DNA from: Adlercreutzia wanghongyangiae
GTDB taxonomy: Bacteria; Actinomycetota; Coriobacteriia; Coriobacteriales; Eggerthellaceae
Length of the DNA: 64,000 bases
Reading direction: 5' to 3'
Assembly: GCF_035989245.1 (NCBI RefSeq)
Contig: NZ_JAYMFF010000015.1
Span: forward strand, 1 to 64,000
Shown here: piece by piece, positions 35,065 through 44,224 of the stretch
How the letters are laid out: the number at the start of each line of letters is the position of its first letter
Numbering within the stretch: the stretch's first letter is position 1
Notes under the pieces: model-generated
The model's input: only the letters and a program-made list of their open reading frames with translations
The model's database searches: none
Told to the model about the DNA's origin: nothing
Program-made: the position numbers and the translations under genes

Positions 35065-36546
35065 CTACTTGTGGTAGTAGCGGTGCTGCTCGTACTTCGG
35101 CTCGCAGCACACGTTGATGCCCAAGGTCTTGTACAGCTTCTCGTCGGCCGCCGAGATGATGACCGAGAAATAGGCGTCGCAGCCGCGCAGCTTGTCGATG
35201 TTGTCGATGAGCTTCTCCGCCAGCGGGTTGCTCACCGACGAGATGGACAGCGCGAGCAGGGTCTCATCGGAGTGCAGGCGCGGATTGTGGCTGCGCAGAT
35301 GCGCGGTCTTCAGGTGGCAGATGGGCTCCAGCACGTCGTCGGAAATGACGTACAATTCGTCATCCACCCCCGACACACCCTTGAGCGCGTTCATGAGCAG
35401 GGCCGAGGCCGCGCCCAGAAGGTTGCCGGTCTTGCCGGTGACCACGCGCCCGTCGGGCAGCACCATGGCGCCGGCCGGGCCGCCGGTGGTCTCCTCCTTC
35501 AGCAGCGCCGCCGAACGGGCCGGCGACAGATTCTGGTTGATGCCCGCCTGATTCATCAGAAGCTCGATCTTCTTCAGGGCCTCCTCGCCCACGCCGGTGC
35601 GCTTGATCTCCTCGGCGGTCTGGAAGTAGCGGCGCACGATCTCGTTGTTGCCGGCGGCGCGGCAAGCCTCGTCGTCGGAAATGGCCAGGCCCGCCATGTT
35701 CACGCCCATGTCGGTGGGCGACAGGTACGGGCACTCCCCCGCGATGCGCTCCATGGTGGCGCGCAGCACCGGGAAGATCTCCACGTCGCGATTGTAGTTC
35801 ACCGTGGTCTCGCCGTAGGCCTCCAGGTGGAACGGGTCGATGATGTTGTCGTCGTCCAGATCGGCCGTGGCCGCCTCGTAGGCGATGTTCACCGGATGCG
35901 TGAGCGGCAGGTTCCAAATGGGGAAGGTCTCGTACTTGGCGTAGCCGGCCGTCACGCCGCGCTTGTGCTCGTGGTACAGCTGCGAGAGGCAGGTGGCCAT
36001 CTTGCCCGAGCCGGGGCCCGGGGCCGTTACCACCACGAGCGGGCGCTCGGTCTCGATGTACTCGTTCTTGCCGAAGCCCTCGTCCGAGACGATGTGGTCG
36101 ATGTCGTTGGGATAGCCCGGAATGGGATAGTGCAGATAGCTCGTGATGCCCATGGCCGTGAGGCGTCGGCGGAACAGATCGGCGTTGGGTTGGTTGGCGT
36201 AACGCGTGATGACCACGCTTCCCACCTTGAAGCCCATGGAGCGGAAGATGTCCATGAGGCGCAGCACGTCCTCGTCGTAGGTGATGCCCAAGTCTCCGCG
36301 CACCTTCGAGCGCTCGATGTCGTTGGCGTTGATGGCGATGACGATTTCCACCTCGTCCTTCATGGACTGCAGCATGGAGATCTTCGTGTCGGGCAGAAAT
36401 CCGGGCAGCACGCGGGAGGCGTGGTAGTCGTCGAAGAGCTTGCCGCCGAACTCCAAGTACAGCTTGCCGCCGAACTGGCCGATGCGCTCGCGGATACGCT
36501 CCGCCTGCAGCTGGATGTACTTGTCGTTGTCGAAACCTTCGCGCAT
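35065..36546 (-). CDS. DUF1846 / UPF0371 family protein
   Basis: 493 residues, full family length. Begins MREGFDNDKYIQLQAERIRERI, the typical start. It has a probable nucleotide-binding stretch VVVTAPGPGSGKMATCLSQLYHEHKRG (near 170) and a long conserved C-terminal half (SPARSAALLKEETTGGPAGAMVLPDGRVVTGKTGNLLGAAS). The family is widespread in anaerobic Gram-positives. Its structure is known but its function is not. AAGGAG seven bases before the ATG. Confidence 0.9.
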   Translation of the reverse strand: MREGFDNDKYIQLQAERIRERIGQFGGKLYLEFGGKLFDDYHASRVLPGFLPDTKISMLQSMKDEVEIVIAINANDIERSKVRGDLGITYDEDVLRLMDIFRSMGFKVGSVVITRYANQPNADLFRRRLTAMGITSYLHYPIPGYPNDIDHIVSDEGFGKNEYIETERPLVVVTAPGPGSGKMATCLSQLYHEHKRGVTAGYAKYETFPIWNLPLTHPVNIAYEAATADLDDDNIIDPFHLEAYGETTVNYNRDVEIFPVLRATMERIAGECPYLSPTDMGVNMAGLAISDDEACRAAGNNEIVRRYFQTAEEIKRTGVGEEALKKIELLMNQAGINQNLSPARSAALLKEETTGGPAGAMVLPDGRVVTGKTGNLLGAASALLMNALKGVSGVDDELYVISDDVLEPICHLKTAHLRSHNPRLHSDETLLALSISSVSNPLAEKLIDNIDKLRGCDAYFSVIISAADEKLYKTLGINVCCEPKYEQHRYYHK

Positions 36547-36659
36547 ACGGGCACTCCTTCAATGAACGGGCGGCGGCAATCTAACCGAATCAGTATAGCG
36601 CACCGTGCCCCGCCCCCTTCATGGAGATTCGACGGCTTCTTTCGGGCCGAAACGGCAAA

Positions 36660-36689
36660 GGGCCCGCGCAGCGTGCACCGCGCGGGCCC
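36660..36689 (-). terminator. Terminator after the DUF1269 gene
   Basis: A perfect 10-bp stem GGGCCCGCGC/GCGCGGGCCC with a 10-nt loop, followed on the minus strand by TTTG. Confidence 0.7.
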
Positions 36690-36714
36690 GAAAAGCACAA
36701 AGATCAGAGGGCTC

Positions 36715-37203
36715 CTAGCACTTGCCCAGCTCGCACTTGAGCTCTTCCTCGTCCTTGATGGACAGCGAGGTCTGCAGAATGTCGCCGCCAAAGGGACGCA
36801 TGGCCTCGGCGAACTTGTCCTCGGTCATGGAGCTGACCACCATGAACACGGCCGCCTCGTCCTTCTGGGTCAGCAGATTGCGTACGCGGTTCTGGAAGTC
36901 CTCGTCCACACCGCGCTTCACGAAGAAGCCCGTAAGCGCGCCGAGCCCCGCACCGATGGCGGCGCCCCAGAAGGGAATGAGGAAGATGAGGCCGAACAAC
37001 ATGCCCCAGAACAGGCCCCACACCGTGGAGTTGCCGATGGGCTGGCCGGGTGTGACCACGTCGAACTTGTCGTTGTCGCGACGGGCGACAACAGCCACCG
37101 ACTGGAGGTTCACGATGAAGTCGTCGCCGAGGTTCAGCACCTCCTGATAGGCCTCTTTGGCCTTCTCCTCGGTGGGATAGCCCAAAACGAGCAGCGTAGA
37201 CAT
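36715..37203 (-). CDS. DUF1269 family membrane-associated protein
   Basis: 162 residues starting MSTLLVLGYPTEEKAKEAYQEVLNL. A Gly-rich hydrophobic segment (STVWGLFWGMLFGLIFLIPFWGAAIGAGLGALTGFF, in parts) near the middle is the hallmark of the family, followed by a stress-like alpha/beta part AAVFMVVSSMTEDKFAEAM. Function unknown; often linked to stress. The start at 37203 follows GAAAGGACGCGCTT; the frame is open further upstream without a site. Confidence 0.85.
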   Translation of the reverse strand: MSTLLVLGYPTEEKAKEAYQEVLNLGDDFIVNLQSVAVVARRDNDKFDVVTPGQPIGNSTVWGLFWGMLFGLIFLIPFWGAAIGAGLGALTGFFVKRGVDEDFQNRVRNLLTQKDEAAVFMVVSSMTEDKFAEAMRPFGGDILQTSLSIKDEEELKCELGKC

Positions 37204-37415
37204 AAGCGCGTCCTTTCTCTCGGAAACAAGATTGACGCCCAGTCTAAAGATGACCCTTCCACAAAGGGCTGCGCGCATAGCATCCGTCATCGCGCGATGG
37301 ATACGCCGTTGTCGGGCTGTCACGCGCCGACGATGCGCCCTTCCCCCATGTTTCGGACGCGTTACATTCTGTGCGCGTTTCGCATTGGAAACATTCGCAG
37401 CGCATCATGGAGCAA

Positions 37416-37455
37416 CGTTGGGAGGAGCGGGCTGCCCGTCCCAGCGTATTTTTTT
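37416..37455 (+). terminator. Terminator-like hairpin in the pyrG leader (possible attenuator)
   Basis: CGTTGGGA (37416-37423) pairs with TCCCAGCG (37439-37446), with an inner CGGG/CCCG stem, then a run of seven T (37449-37455). It lies 34 bp before pyrG on the same strand. The gene upstream is on the other strand, so the hairpin can only act on pyrG transcripts. Confidence 0.65.
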
Positions 37456-37488
37456 GTTCGGAAGCCCCACGGGCGGAAGGAGCACAGC

Positions 37489-39111
37489 ATGGCCAAGCAC
37501 ATCTTCGTTACCGGGGGCGTCGTCTCGTCGCTCGGCAAAGGCATCACGGCTGCCTCGCTCGGCCAGCTTCTGAAGGCGCGCGGGTACAAGGTGACCATGC
37601 AGAAGATGGACCCCTACCTGAACGTGGACCCGGGCACCATGAGCCCGTTCCAGCACGGCGAGGTGTTCGTCACCGAGGACGGCCACGAGGGCGACTTGGA
37701 CCTGGGGCACTACGAGCGCTTCATCGACGAGAACCTCTCCCGCGAGAGCAACTTCACGCAGGGCTCCATCTACCAGACGCTCATCGCCCGCGAGCGGCGC
37801 GGCGACTTCCTCGGTGGCACCGTGCAAGTGATCCCTCACGTGACCGAGGCCATCAAGGAGCGTATCCGCCGCGCGGCCGAGCAGTCGGGCGCCGACATCG
37901 TGATATCCGAGATCGGGGGCACCATCGGTGACATCGAGGGCCTGCCCTTCATCGAGGCAGCACGACAGTTCAAGAAGGAAGCAGGGCCGGGCAACGTGCT
38001 GTTCGTGCACGTGACGCTGGTGCCCTACATTACGGCGGCCCACGAGGTGAAGACCAAGCCCACCCAGCACTCGGTGAAGGAGCTGCGAAGCCTCGGCGTG
38101 CAGCCCGACTTCATCGTGTGCCGGTCGGACCACGCGATAGAAGACGGCGTGCGCGAGAAGATCGCGCTGTTCTGCGACGTGGACACCGACGACGTGCTCG
38201 CCTGCCCCGATGCGCCTTCCATCTACGAGGTGCCCATAAGCCTCTACGAGCAGGGCTTCGACATCTCGGCCCTGGCGAAGATGGGACTCGCACCCCGCAA
38301 GATCAAGCTTGCGCCGTGGCGCGCCTTCCTGAAGGCAAAGGATGCCTGCGAAGGCGCGTTGGACATCGCCGTGGTGGGCAAGTACGTGAGCCTGCCCGAC
38401 GCCTACCTCTCCATTCACGAGGCGCTCGTGGCCGCCGGCATCGCCGCGGGGCGCACCGTGAACGTGCATCTCGTCGACGGCGAGGCGCTCGCCGCTGAGA
38501 ACGCCGCCGGGGTGCTGGGCGCCATGGACGGCATTCTCGTGCCGGGCGGCTTCGGTCAGCGCGCCTTCGAGGGCAAGATCGCCGCGGCCCGCTACGCCCG
38601 CGAGAACAACGTACCGTTCTTGGGCATTTGCCTGGGGCTGCAGGCGGCCGTCTGCGAGTTCGCCCGCGACGTATGCGGCTTGGAGGGCGCCACCTCGGCC
38701 GAGTTCGCCGACGGTGCCCCCGAAGGCGCGCCTTTCGTCATCGACCTCATGCCCGAGCAGGAGGATGTTGAAGATAAGGGCGGCACCATGCGCCTGGGAG
38801 CCTACCCCTGCAAGGTGGTGCCGGGCACCCGCGCCGAGGCGGCCTATGGCGAGCCCATCGTATACGAGCGCCACCGCCATCGCTACGAGGTGAACAACGC
38901 CTACCGCGACAAACTGACCGAGGCGGGACTCGTTATAGCGGGACTCTCCCCCGACGACCGCCTCGTGGAGATGGTGGAGCTGCCCGACCACCCCTTCTAC
39001 GTGGCCAGCCAAGGCCACCCCGAGTTCAAGAGCCGCCCCACGCGCCCGCATCCCCTGTTCAGGGCTTTCATAGAGGCGGCGAAGGCGGGGCAGGACGCAG
39101 CGATCCAGTAG
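37489..39111 (+). CDS. pyrG: CTP synthase
   Basis: 540 residues. N-terminal synthase domain starts KHIFVTGGVVSSLGKGITAASLG with MDPYLNVDPGTMSPFQHGEVFVTEDG; glutaminase domain has ILVPGGFGQRAFEGK, FLGICLGLQAAVCEFAR (nucleophile Cys) and a His/Glu pair in QGHPEFKSRP. It makes CTP from UTP, ATP and glutamine. The start at 37489 has GGAAGGAG upstream. The reading frame is open for 3.2 kb upstream, but that part lies antisense to real genes. Confidence 0.97.
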   Translation: MAKHIFVTGGVVSSLGKGITAASLGQLLKARGYKVTMQKMDPYLNVDPGTMSPFQHGEVFVTEDGHEGDLDLGHYERFIDENLSRESNFTQGSIYQTLIARERRGDFLGGTVQVIPHVTEAIKERIRRAAEQSGADIVISEIGGTIGDIEGLPFIEAARQFKKEAGPGNVLFVHVTLVPYITAAHEVKTKPTQHSVKELRSLGVQPDFIVCRSDHAIEDGVREKIALFCDVDTDDVLACPDAPSIYEVPISLYEQGFDISALAKMGLAPRKIKLAPWRAFLKAKDACEGALDIAVVGKYVSLPDAYLSIHEALVAAGIAAGRTVNVHLVDGEALAAENAAGVLGAMDGILVPGGFGQRAFEGKIAAARYARENNVPFLGICLGLQAAVCEFARDVCGLEGATSAEFADGAPEGAPFVIDLMPEQEDVEDKGGTMRLGAYPCKVVPGTRAEAAYGEPIVYERHRHRYEVNNAYRDKLTEAGLVIAGLSPDDRLVEMVELPDHPFYVASQGHPEFKSRPTRPHPLFRAFIEAAKAGQDAAIQ

Positions 39112-39220
39112 GGACGGCAGCGGTGAGCGCCGGAGGGCCCGGGGCCGCTCCGGCGACCTCTGCGCGCCCCTCGGAGAACGCGGCTGTTGAGAAGCAGGTG
39201 CAGGCCGCAGGCGCCCGCAG

Positions 39221-39296
39221 GGGACGGCTTCAGCCGTCCCTCACCGCAAGCGCGCCCAACCATCGACGGAGAGGGCGGCCTAAAGGCCGCCCCTAC
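39221..39296. repeat. Second cluster of REP-like palindromes
   Basis: Copy 3 (39221-39240): arms GGGACGGCT/AGCCGTCCC. Copy 4 (39273-39292): arms GGGCGGCCT/AGGCCGCCC followed by CTAC at 39293-39296. A partial GTAGGGACGGC lies at 39108-39118 over the pyrG stop. Same design as 32747-32839. They fill the gap between convergent pyrG and map (39112-39337). Confidence 0.7.
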
Positions 39297-39337
39297 GAGC
39301 ACGTCGATGACGAAGAGAGCAGACGCAGCCAATGCGG

Positions 39338-40111
39338 CTACACCGGTCGCTCGTGGCCTTCCTCGGTGGTGAGAATCACCGGGCCGTCCTCGGTGACGGC
39401 CACCGTCTTCTCGAAGTGCACCGAGGGCTTGCCGTCGCGCGTGCGCACCTCCCAACCGTCGGAGCCCTGCACGGTCTTGCGAGTGCCCATATTCACCATG
39501 GGCTCGATGGCGAGCACCATGCCGGGCAGAAGTTTCAGCCCCGTGCGGCGGCGCCCGAAGTTCGGCACGTTGGGTTCCTCGTGCATATCGCGTCCGATGC
39601 CGTGCCCCACGTACTCGCGCACCACGCCGTAGCCGGCCGCCTCGGCCAGCGACTGCACCGCATGCCCGATGTCGCCCAGCCGCTTCTTCGGCACCGCCTG
39701 GGCGAGCCCTTCCCACATGCAGCGCTCCCCCACCTCCAAAAGACGCTGCACCTCGGGCGCCACCGCGCCCACCGGATAGGTCCAGGCGTTGTCGCCCACC
39801 CAACCGTCCACGATGGCTCCGGTGTCGATGGAGATGATGTCGCCCTCGCGCAGGCGCACCTTCTTGGAGGGAATGCCGTGCACGATCTGATCGTTCACCG
39901 ACGCGCAGATGCTGCCCGGGAACCCGCCGTAGCCCTTGAAAGCGGGAATGCCCCCCTCGGCGCGGATGACCCGCTCGGCAATAGCATCCAGCTCGCGCGT
40001 GGTAATACCCGGCTCCACGGCCTCGCCTACGCACCGCAACGCGAGGGCCGAAACGCGACCCGCTTCCCGCATAGCGTCTATCTGCGCTGGAGACTTCAAC
40101 TTCACTGCCAT
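39338..40111 (-). CDS. map: Methionine aminopeptidase
   Basis: 257 residues, type Ia. Metal ligands in SIDTGAIVDGWVGDNAWTY (two Asp), GHGIGRDMHEEPNVPNF (His), LAIEPMV (Glu) and HFEKTVAVTEDGP (Glu). Removes N-terminal Met from new proteins. The start at 40111 is chosen from family length; the frame runs upstream to 40297 but without homology marks. It lies 192 bp after murJ. Confidence 0.93.
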   Translation of the reverse strand: MAVKLKSPAQIDAMREAGRVSALALRCVGEAVEPGITTRELDAIAERVIRAEGGIPAFKGYGGFPGSICASVNDQIVHGIPSKKVRLREGDIISIDTGAIVDGWVGDNAWTYPVGAVAPEVQRLLEVGERCMWEGLAQAVPKKRLGDIGHAVQSLAEAAGYGVVREYVGHGIGRDMHEEPNVPNFGRRRTGLKLLPGMVLAIEPMVNMGTRKTVQGSDGWEVRTRDGKPSVHFEKTVAVTEDGPVILTTEEGHERPV

Positions 40112-40303
40112 GGCATCACACTTCCCTTTATCGCCCTGTTGCCCTGTCGCGTCCGGAAAACTCTCGCTTTCGCGCTGCGTACCTCGCGTGCGGCGACCCG
40201 CTCGCCTGGCCGCCTGAGTTAAAGCAGCACGCGTCCGACCGAGCACTCCCCCGAGCCAACCCCGGATCGCCGAGCAGCGCACCAGCCGAGACAGCACGGA
40301 GGC

Positions 40304-42301
40304 CTATCGTCCCAGCTTCCGCTTCACCTTCTGCACGGCACTGGTAATGAACACCGCCTCGGGCCACCGCGCCGCGATGGGCAGGGCGAAGGTGACCACC
40401 AGGGCCACCAAACCGCCGGCCACCAAATAAGCGAAGGCCTGGCCGATGCCACCGTTCAACGGGCCCGCGAACAGGCCCAGGGCCGTCAGCACTCCCCAGC
40501 CGGCCAACGCGCCGGCGCCTCCCAGCAAAAGACCGCGCACCAGCGACAGCAGAACGCGCCCCAAACCCATGGGGCCGAAGTGCCAGCGCAGGTAGATAAA
40601 CGACACCGTGTTCGCCAGCACGTAGGACACGATGGTGCTGGCGGCGATGGCCTCCAGCGTCACCGGCATGCCGTGCTGGTAGGCCCATGCGGCGCCCATG
40701 GCCACGGCAATCTGAGCCACCACGGCCAACGAGTAGATAATCGAGAACACGCCCATGCGACGAATGCTGCTGAAGGTTTTGTTCATGTAGGAGTTCAGGC
40801 TGTAGAACGGCAGCGCGATGGCCATCACCGCCAGGTAGCGGGCAATCTGGCCGATGGCGTCTTCAGTGAAGGCGCCGATGTGGTACAGGGTGACCAGAGG
40901 TGTGGCGAACACCACCAGGTACATGGCGAACGGAATCATCAGGAACAGAATCTGGCGCGTGCCTTCCACCACACCGCGAATGACACCGGTGCGATTGCCA
41001 TCGGCGTGCATATCGGCCAACTCGGTGAACAGCGACGTGGTCACCGACACCGCGATGAACGAATAGGGGAACGTGAACCACAGGCGCGCGTAGGCGATGA
41101 CCGAGGGGCCGTTGTCGGCCAGGCAATAAGCCGCGGCGTTCTGCACCGACACCGTGGCGAACGAGCACAACGTGACGAAGATGGCCGGCGCCCCCAGGCG
41201 CACCGTGTCGCGCAGAGCCGGGTCGTGCACATCGATACGCGGGCGCAGGCGAATGCCCACCCGACGCAGGGCTGGCAACTGGAAGGCCAGCTGTACCAGG
41301 ATGCCCAGAGGATTGCCGATGGCAATGGCGTAGTAGGCCAGATTCTGATCGTAGCGGGCAATGAAGGCGTAGCTCACGAAGGCGATGATAACGATGATGT
41401 TGTTGAACACCGGCGCAAATGACGACCAGAAATACTCGCGGTTCGCGTTCAGCAGGCCCGACACGATGGCCGATGCGCCGTAGAACAGAATCTGCACGGC
41501 GAAGAAGCGGAAGAAGAACACCGACAGGGCCATCTGCTCCTGGTCGGAATAGAAGCTCTGGGTGAAGATGATCTGAGCCGGAAACACCATGCACAGAACC
41601 GAAACCACGGTCAGCATCGCCACCACGATAGTCAGCAGATTCGACGCGTAGGCGTTGCCGGCCTCGGGGCCCAGCTTCTTCTTCACCGACAGGTACACCG
41701 GCAGAAACGCGGTGACCAGCATGCCGCCGATCACCATCTCGTACAGCATGTCGGGCAGGTTGTTGGCCACCTGGTAGGAGCTGGACACGAAGGTGGAACC
41801 CAGGGCAAAGGCCATGGCCCAAGTGCGAGCGAAACCGGTGATGCGGGAGATGATGACGCAGATGCTGATGAGAGCGGCGGAAGCCCCCGCCGACTCCACG
41901 CGCGACTCCACCGACTCCACCTCGCCGACGGGCGACGCCTGCTGCTGGGACGGATCGACCAGGGCCGCGGGCGCCGTGCGGTCCACGCCCACATGCGACC
42001 CCATCACGGGAATAAGGCCCGTTGCGCCGGGGTCGGGCGGCGGATTCAGCACGGTTTTGTCCACGCCGCCATGACGGCCGCGCACCACTTCGCTCGCTTC
42101 CTTCAGCCAGCGGGGGTTGTTGGTGTCGGGCAGCACCGGGGCATCAGAGCCCGTACGGGTACGCTGTGCCCCCTGGCCACGGAAATCTGCAGAGGTCCCG
42201 CCAGGTTCGGGTCGCCCAGGCTGCGCCGTCGGGCCCGTGCCGGGATGCTCGCGGGGGATCTCTCGGCGAATATGTCGGGCTCGTTCGAGCTTATCTGGCA
42301 T
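40304..42301 (-). CDS. murJ: Lipid II flippase MurJ (MviN family) with long N-terminal extension
   Basis: 665 residues. The core of about 14 helices begins near residue 140 (ALISICVIISRITGFARTWAMAFALG) and has the family YQVANNLPDMLYEMVIGGMLVTAFLPVY stretch. It moves lipid II across the membrane. Ahead of it is a Pro/Gly/Arg-rich, probably disordered cytoplasmic tail of about 130 residues, unusual for the family but seen in Actinobacteria. The ATG at 42301 follows GAGGCG. Divergent from NAD kinase, 64 bp apart. Confidence 0.92.
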   Translation of the reverse strand: MPDKLERARHIRREIPREHPGTGPTAQPGRPEPGGTSADFRGQGAQRTRTGSDAPVLPDTNNPRWLKEASEVVRGRHGGVDKTVLNPPPDPGATGLIPVMGSHVGVDRTAPAALVDPSQQQASPVGEVESVESRVESAGASAALISICVIISRITGFARTWAMAFALGSTFVSSSYQVANNLPDMLYEMVIGGMLVTAFLPVYLSVKKKLGPEAGNAYASNLLTIVVAMLTVVSVLCMVFPAQIIFTQSFYSDQEQMALSVFFFRFFAVQILFYGASAIVSGLLNANREYFWSSFAPVFNNIIVIIAFVSYAFIARYDQNLAYYAIAIGNPLGILVQLAFQLPALRRVGIRLRPRIDVHDPALRDTVRLGAPAIFVTLCSFATVSVQNAAAYCLADNGPSVIAYARLWFTFPYSFIAVSVTTSLFTELADMHADGNRTGVIRGVVEGTRQILFLMIPFAMYLVVFATPLVTLYHIGAFTEDAIGQIARYLAVMAIALPFYSLNSYMNKTFSSIRRMGVFSIIYSLAVVAQIAVAMGAAWAYQHGMPVTLEAIAASTIVSYVLANTVSFIYLRWHFGPMGLGRVLLSLVRGLLLGGAGALAGWGVLTALGLFAGPLNGGIGQAFAYLVAGGLVALVVTFALPIAARWPEAVFITSAVQKVKRKLGR

Positions 42302-42325
42302 GGATGCGCCTCGCACAGGTTCGGG

Positions 42326-42331
42326 TATAAT
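42326..42331 (+). promoter_or_regulatory. Possible -10 of the NAD kinase gene
   Basis: A perfect TATAAT 35 bp before the ATG in the 64-bp gap between divergent genes. No clear -35 found. Confidence 0.45.
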
Positions 42332-42365
42332 CGATAATCATAGCAAAGTCGGAAAGTCAGGCCCC

Positions 42366-43370
42366 ATGAACACACTGGTCGTACGCAATAATTCCAATCC
42401 CCAGGCCATCGACGCATCACTGCTGCTGGTCACGTATCTGACGAGCCAGAACATTAACGCGCTGGTGGTGGATTCGGCCTCCCTCGGCAACGACCAAGGA
42501 CGGGCGGCCATTCGGGCCCAGCTGCCTGAAACCTTGGATATGGTCGTGGTGCTGGGCGGCGACGGCACGGTGCTGCACACCGTGCATTTGCTGAACAACC
42601 GCCAAGTGCCCATCCTTCCCGTGAACTTCGGGCGCCTGGGCTTTCTGGCGAATGCCGACGGCGACGGCCTCATATCGCTGGTGGCCGAAGCCCTGGCCGA
42701 CGAGCTGACCGCCGAACGCCGCAGCCTGCTGTCCATCGATATCGCCTGCGAGGGAGAGCCCGACCCCTACGGCGACGACGCGGTGGAGGTGGACTATCCG
42801 CAGATCGTCACCGAGGAGGACTACGCGGCCACCATCGACCCCGATGCGGCCTTCGTGGGCGGAACCATGATGCCGCCCGACAAGTTCGGGGTGAACCTGC
42901 GCGGTATGGCGGGCATCCGCCGGTTCATCGCCCTGAACGAGATCGCCATCACCCGCGGAGCCCTGGGCCGCATCATCGAGCTTTCGCTGGACATCTCGGG
43001 CACACACGTGGCTCGTATGCGCGGCGACGGCCTGGTGGTGGCCACCGCCACCGGTTCCACCGCCTACGCGCTCTCGGCGGGAGGCCCCCTCATCTCGCCG
43101 CGTTTCGGCGGCATGGTGGCGGTGCCCTTGGCGCCCCACACGCTGCGCTCGCGCGCTATTGTCACCGACACGAGCGACGTCATCGAGATCACCTTCGACG
43201 ACACCGAGGACTACCGCGATGCCACCTTGTTCGTCGACGGCGAGATCGTGCCCTTCGAGCATTCCATCGAGAAGCTCTACGTGCAGGTGGCCCCCTTCCC
43301 CGTCACCCTGCTGCGTGCGAGCGGCGCCGGCTTCTACGAGCGCATCTCGCGGGACTTCTTCGGCGAATAG
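42366..43370 (+). CDS. nadK: NAD kinase
   Basis: 334 residues. ATP/NAD motifs VVLGGDGTVLHTVHLL (near 62) and LPVNFGRLGFLAN, then VATATGSTAYALSAGGPL with the NE/D motif in ALNEIAITRG. It makes NADP. About 50 extra residues (acidic, PDPYGDDAVEVDYPQIVTEEDYA onwards) sit between the LLSIDIACEG strand and the NE motif, making it longer than the usual 270-300. The ribosome site is weak (AAAGTCAGG). Confidence 0.92.
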   Translation: MNTLVVRNNSNPQAIDASLLLVTYLTSQNINALVVDSASLGNDQGRAAIRAQLPETLDMVVVLGGDGTVLHTVHLLNNRQVPILPVNFGRLGFLANADGDGLISLVAEALADELTAERRSLLSIDIACEGEPDPYGDDAVEVDYPQIVTEEDYAATIDPDAAFVGGTMMPPDKFGVNLRGMAGIRRFIALNEIAITRGALGRIIELSLDISGTHVARMRGDGLVVATATGSTAYALSAGGPLISPRFGGMVAVPLAPHTLRSRAIVTDTSDVIEITFDDTEDYRDATLFVDGEIVPFEHSIEKLYVQVAPFPVTLLRASGAGFYERISRDFFGE

Positions 43371-43394
43371 CCCCTCTCCTTCTTCAAAAGGAGA

Positions 43395-43427
43395 AAGGCC
43401 CCGCGATCTCGATGATCGCGGGGCCTT
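43395..43427. terminator. Bidirectional terminator between nadK and rplA
   Basis: A perfect 14-bp stem AAGGCCCCGCGATC with its complement around 5 nt. The genes converge on it. Confidence 0.85.
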
Positions 43428-43450
43428 GCCTTTGATAGAGAAGCGAGTCG

Positions 43451-44161
43451 CTACTCGGCAGCCTCGGTGTAGGCGCGGGTCACCGAGGAGTCCACCGGCA
43501 CGCCAGGGGTCATGGTGCCCGACACGGTCACGGACTTCACGTACTTGCCCTTGGCAGCCGACGGCTTCATGCGCAGAATCTCGTCGTACACAGCACCGTA
43601 GTTCTCGGCCAGCTGCTCGGCGGTGAAGGACACCTTGCCGAGGATAACATGGGCGATGCCGTAACGGTCGGCGCGGTACTCCACGCGGCCGCCCTTCAGC
43701 TCGCCGATGGCCTTGGCCACGTCGTTGGTCACCGTGCCCAGCTTCGGGTTCGGCATAAGGCCGCGGGGGCCGAGAATCTTGCCCAGACGACCGACCTTGC
43801 CCATCTGATCCGGGGTAGCCACGGCAGCGTCGAAGTTGAACTCGCCGGCCTGGATCTGCTCCATGAGGATGTCGGTGCCCACGATGTCTGCGCCGGCCTC
43901 CTCGGCGGCACGGGCAGCCTCGCCCTCGGCGAACACGGCCACGCGCACGGTCTTGCCGGAGCCGTTGGGCAGGCTCACGGTGCCACGCAGCTGCTGGTCG
44001 GCCTGACGGGTGTCGATGCCGAGGCGGAAGTCGCCGGTCACGGTCTCGTCGAAGTTGGCGGTGGAGATCTCCTTCAGCAGCTCCATGGCCGCCAGCGGGG
44101 CCACGGGCTCAGCCGGGATCTGCTTCTCAGCCGCGTCGTACTTCTTGCCATGCTTAGTCAT
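43451..44161 (-). CDS. rplA: 50S ribosomal protein L1
   Basis: 236 residues. Family marks FDETVTGDFRLGIDTRQADQQLRGTVSLPNGSGKTVRVAVFAEG and RGLMPNPKLGTVTNDVAKAIGELKGGRVEYRADRYGIAHVILGKVSF. Forms the L1 stalk and often represses its own operon by binding the leader mRNA. Last gene of the translation operon; rplJ and rplL do not follow. Confidence 0.97.
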   Translation of the reverse strand: MTKHGKKYDAAEKQIPAEPVAPLAAMELLKEISTANFDETVTGDFRLGIDTRQADQQLRGTVSLPNGSGKTVRVAVFAEGEAARAAEEAGADIVGTDILMEQIQAGEFNFDAAVATPDQMGKVGRLGKILGPRGLMPNPKLGTVTNDVAKAIGELKGGRVEYRADRYGIAHVILGKVSFTAEQLAENYGAVYDEILRMKPSAAKGKYVKSVTVSGTMTPGVPVDSSVTRAYTEAAE

Positions 44162-44224
44162 TGAACGTTCCTTTCGTGGTAATGGCGGGCGCTTCTCACC
44201 CTTCCACTGTTAACTTACTCGCGA

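Noticed and set aside
34288..37488. 3.2-kb open upstream extension of the pyrG frame on the plus strand
   Set aside because: It lies antisense to well-supported genes (TRIC-type, DUF1846, DUF1269). The CTP synthase family start and a ribosome site are at 37489.
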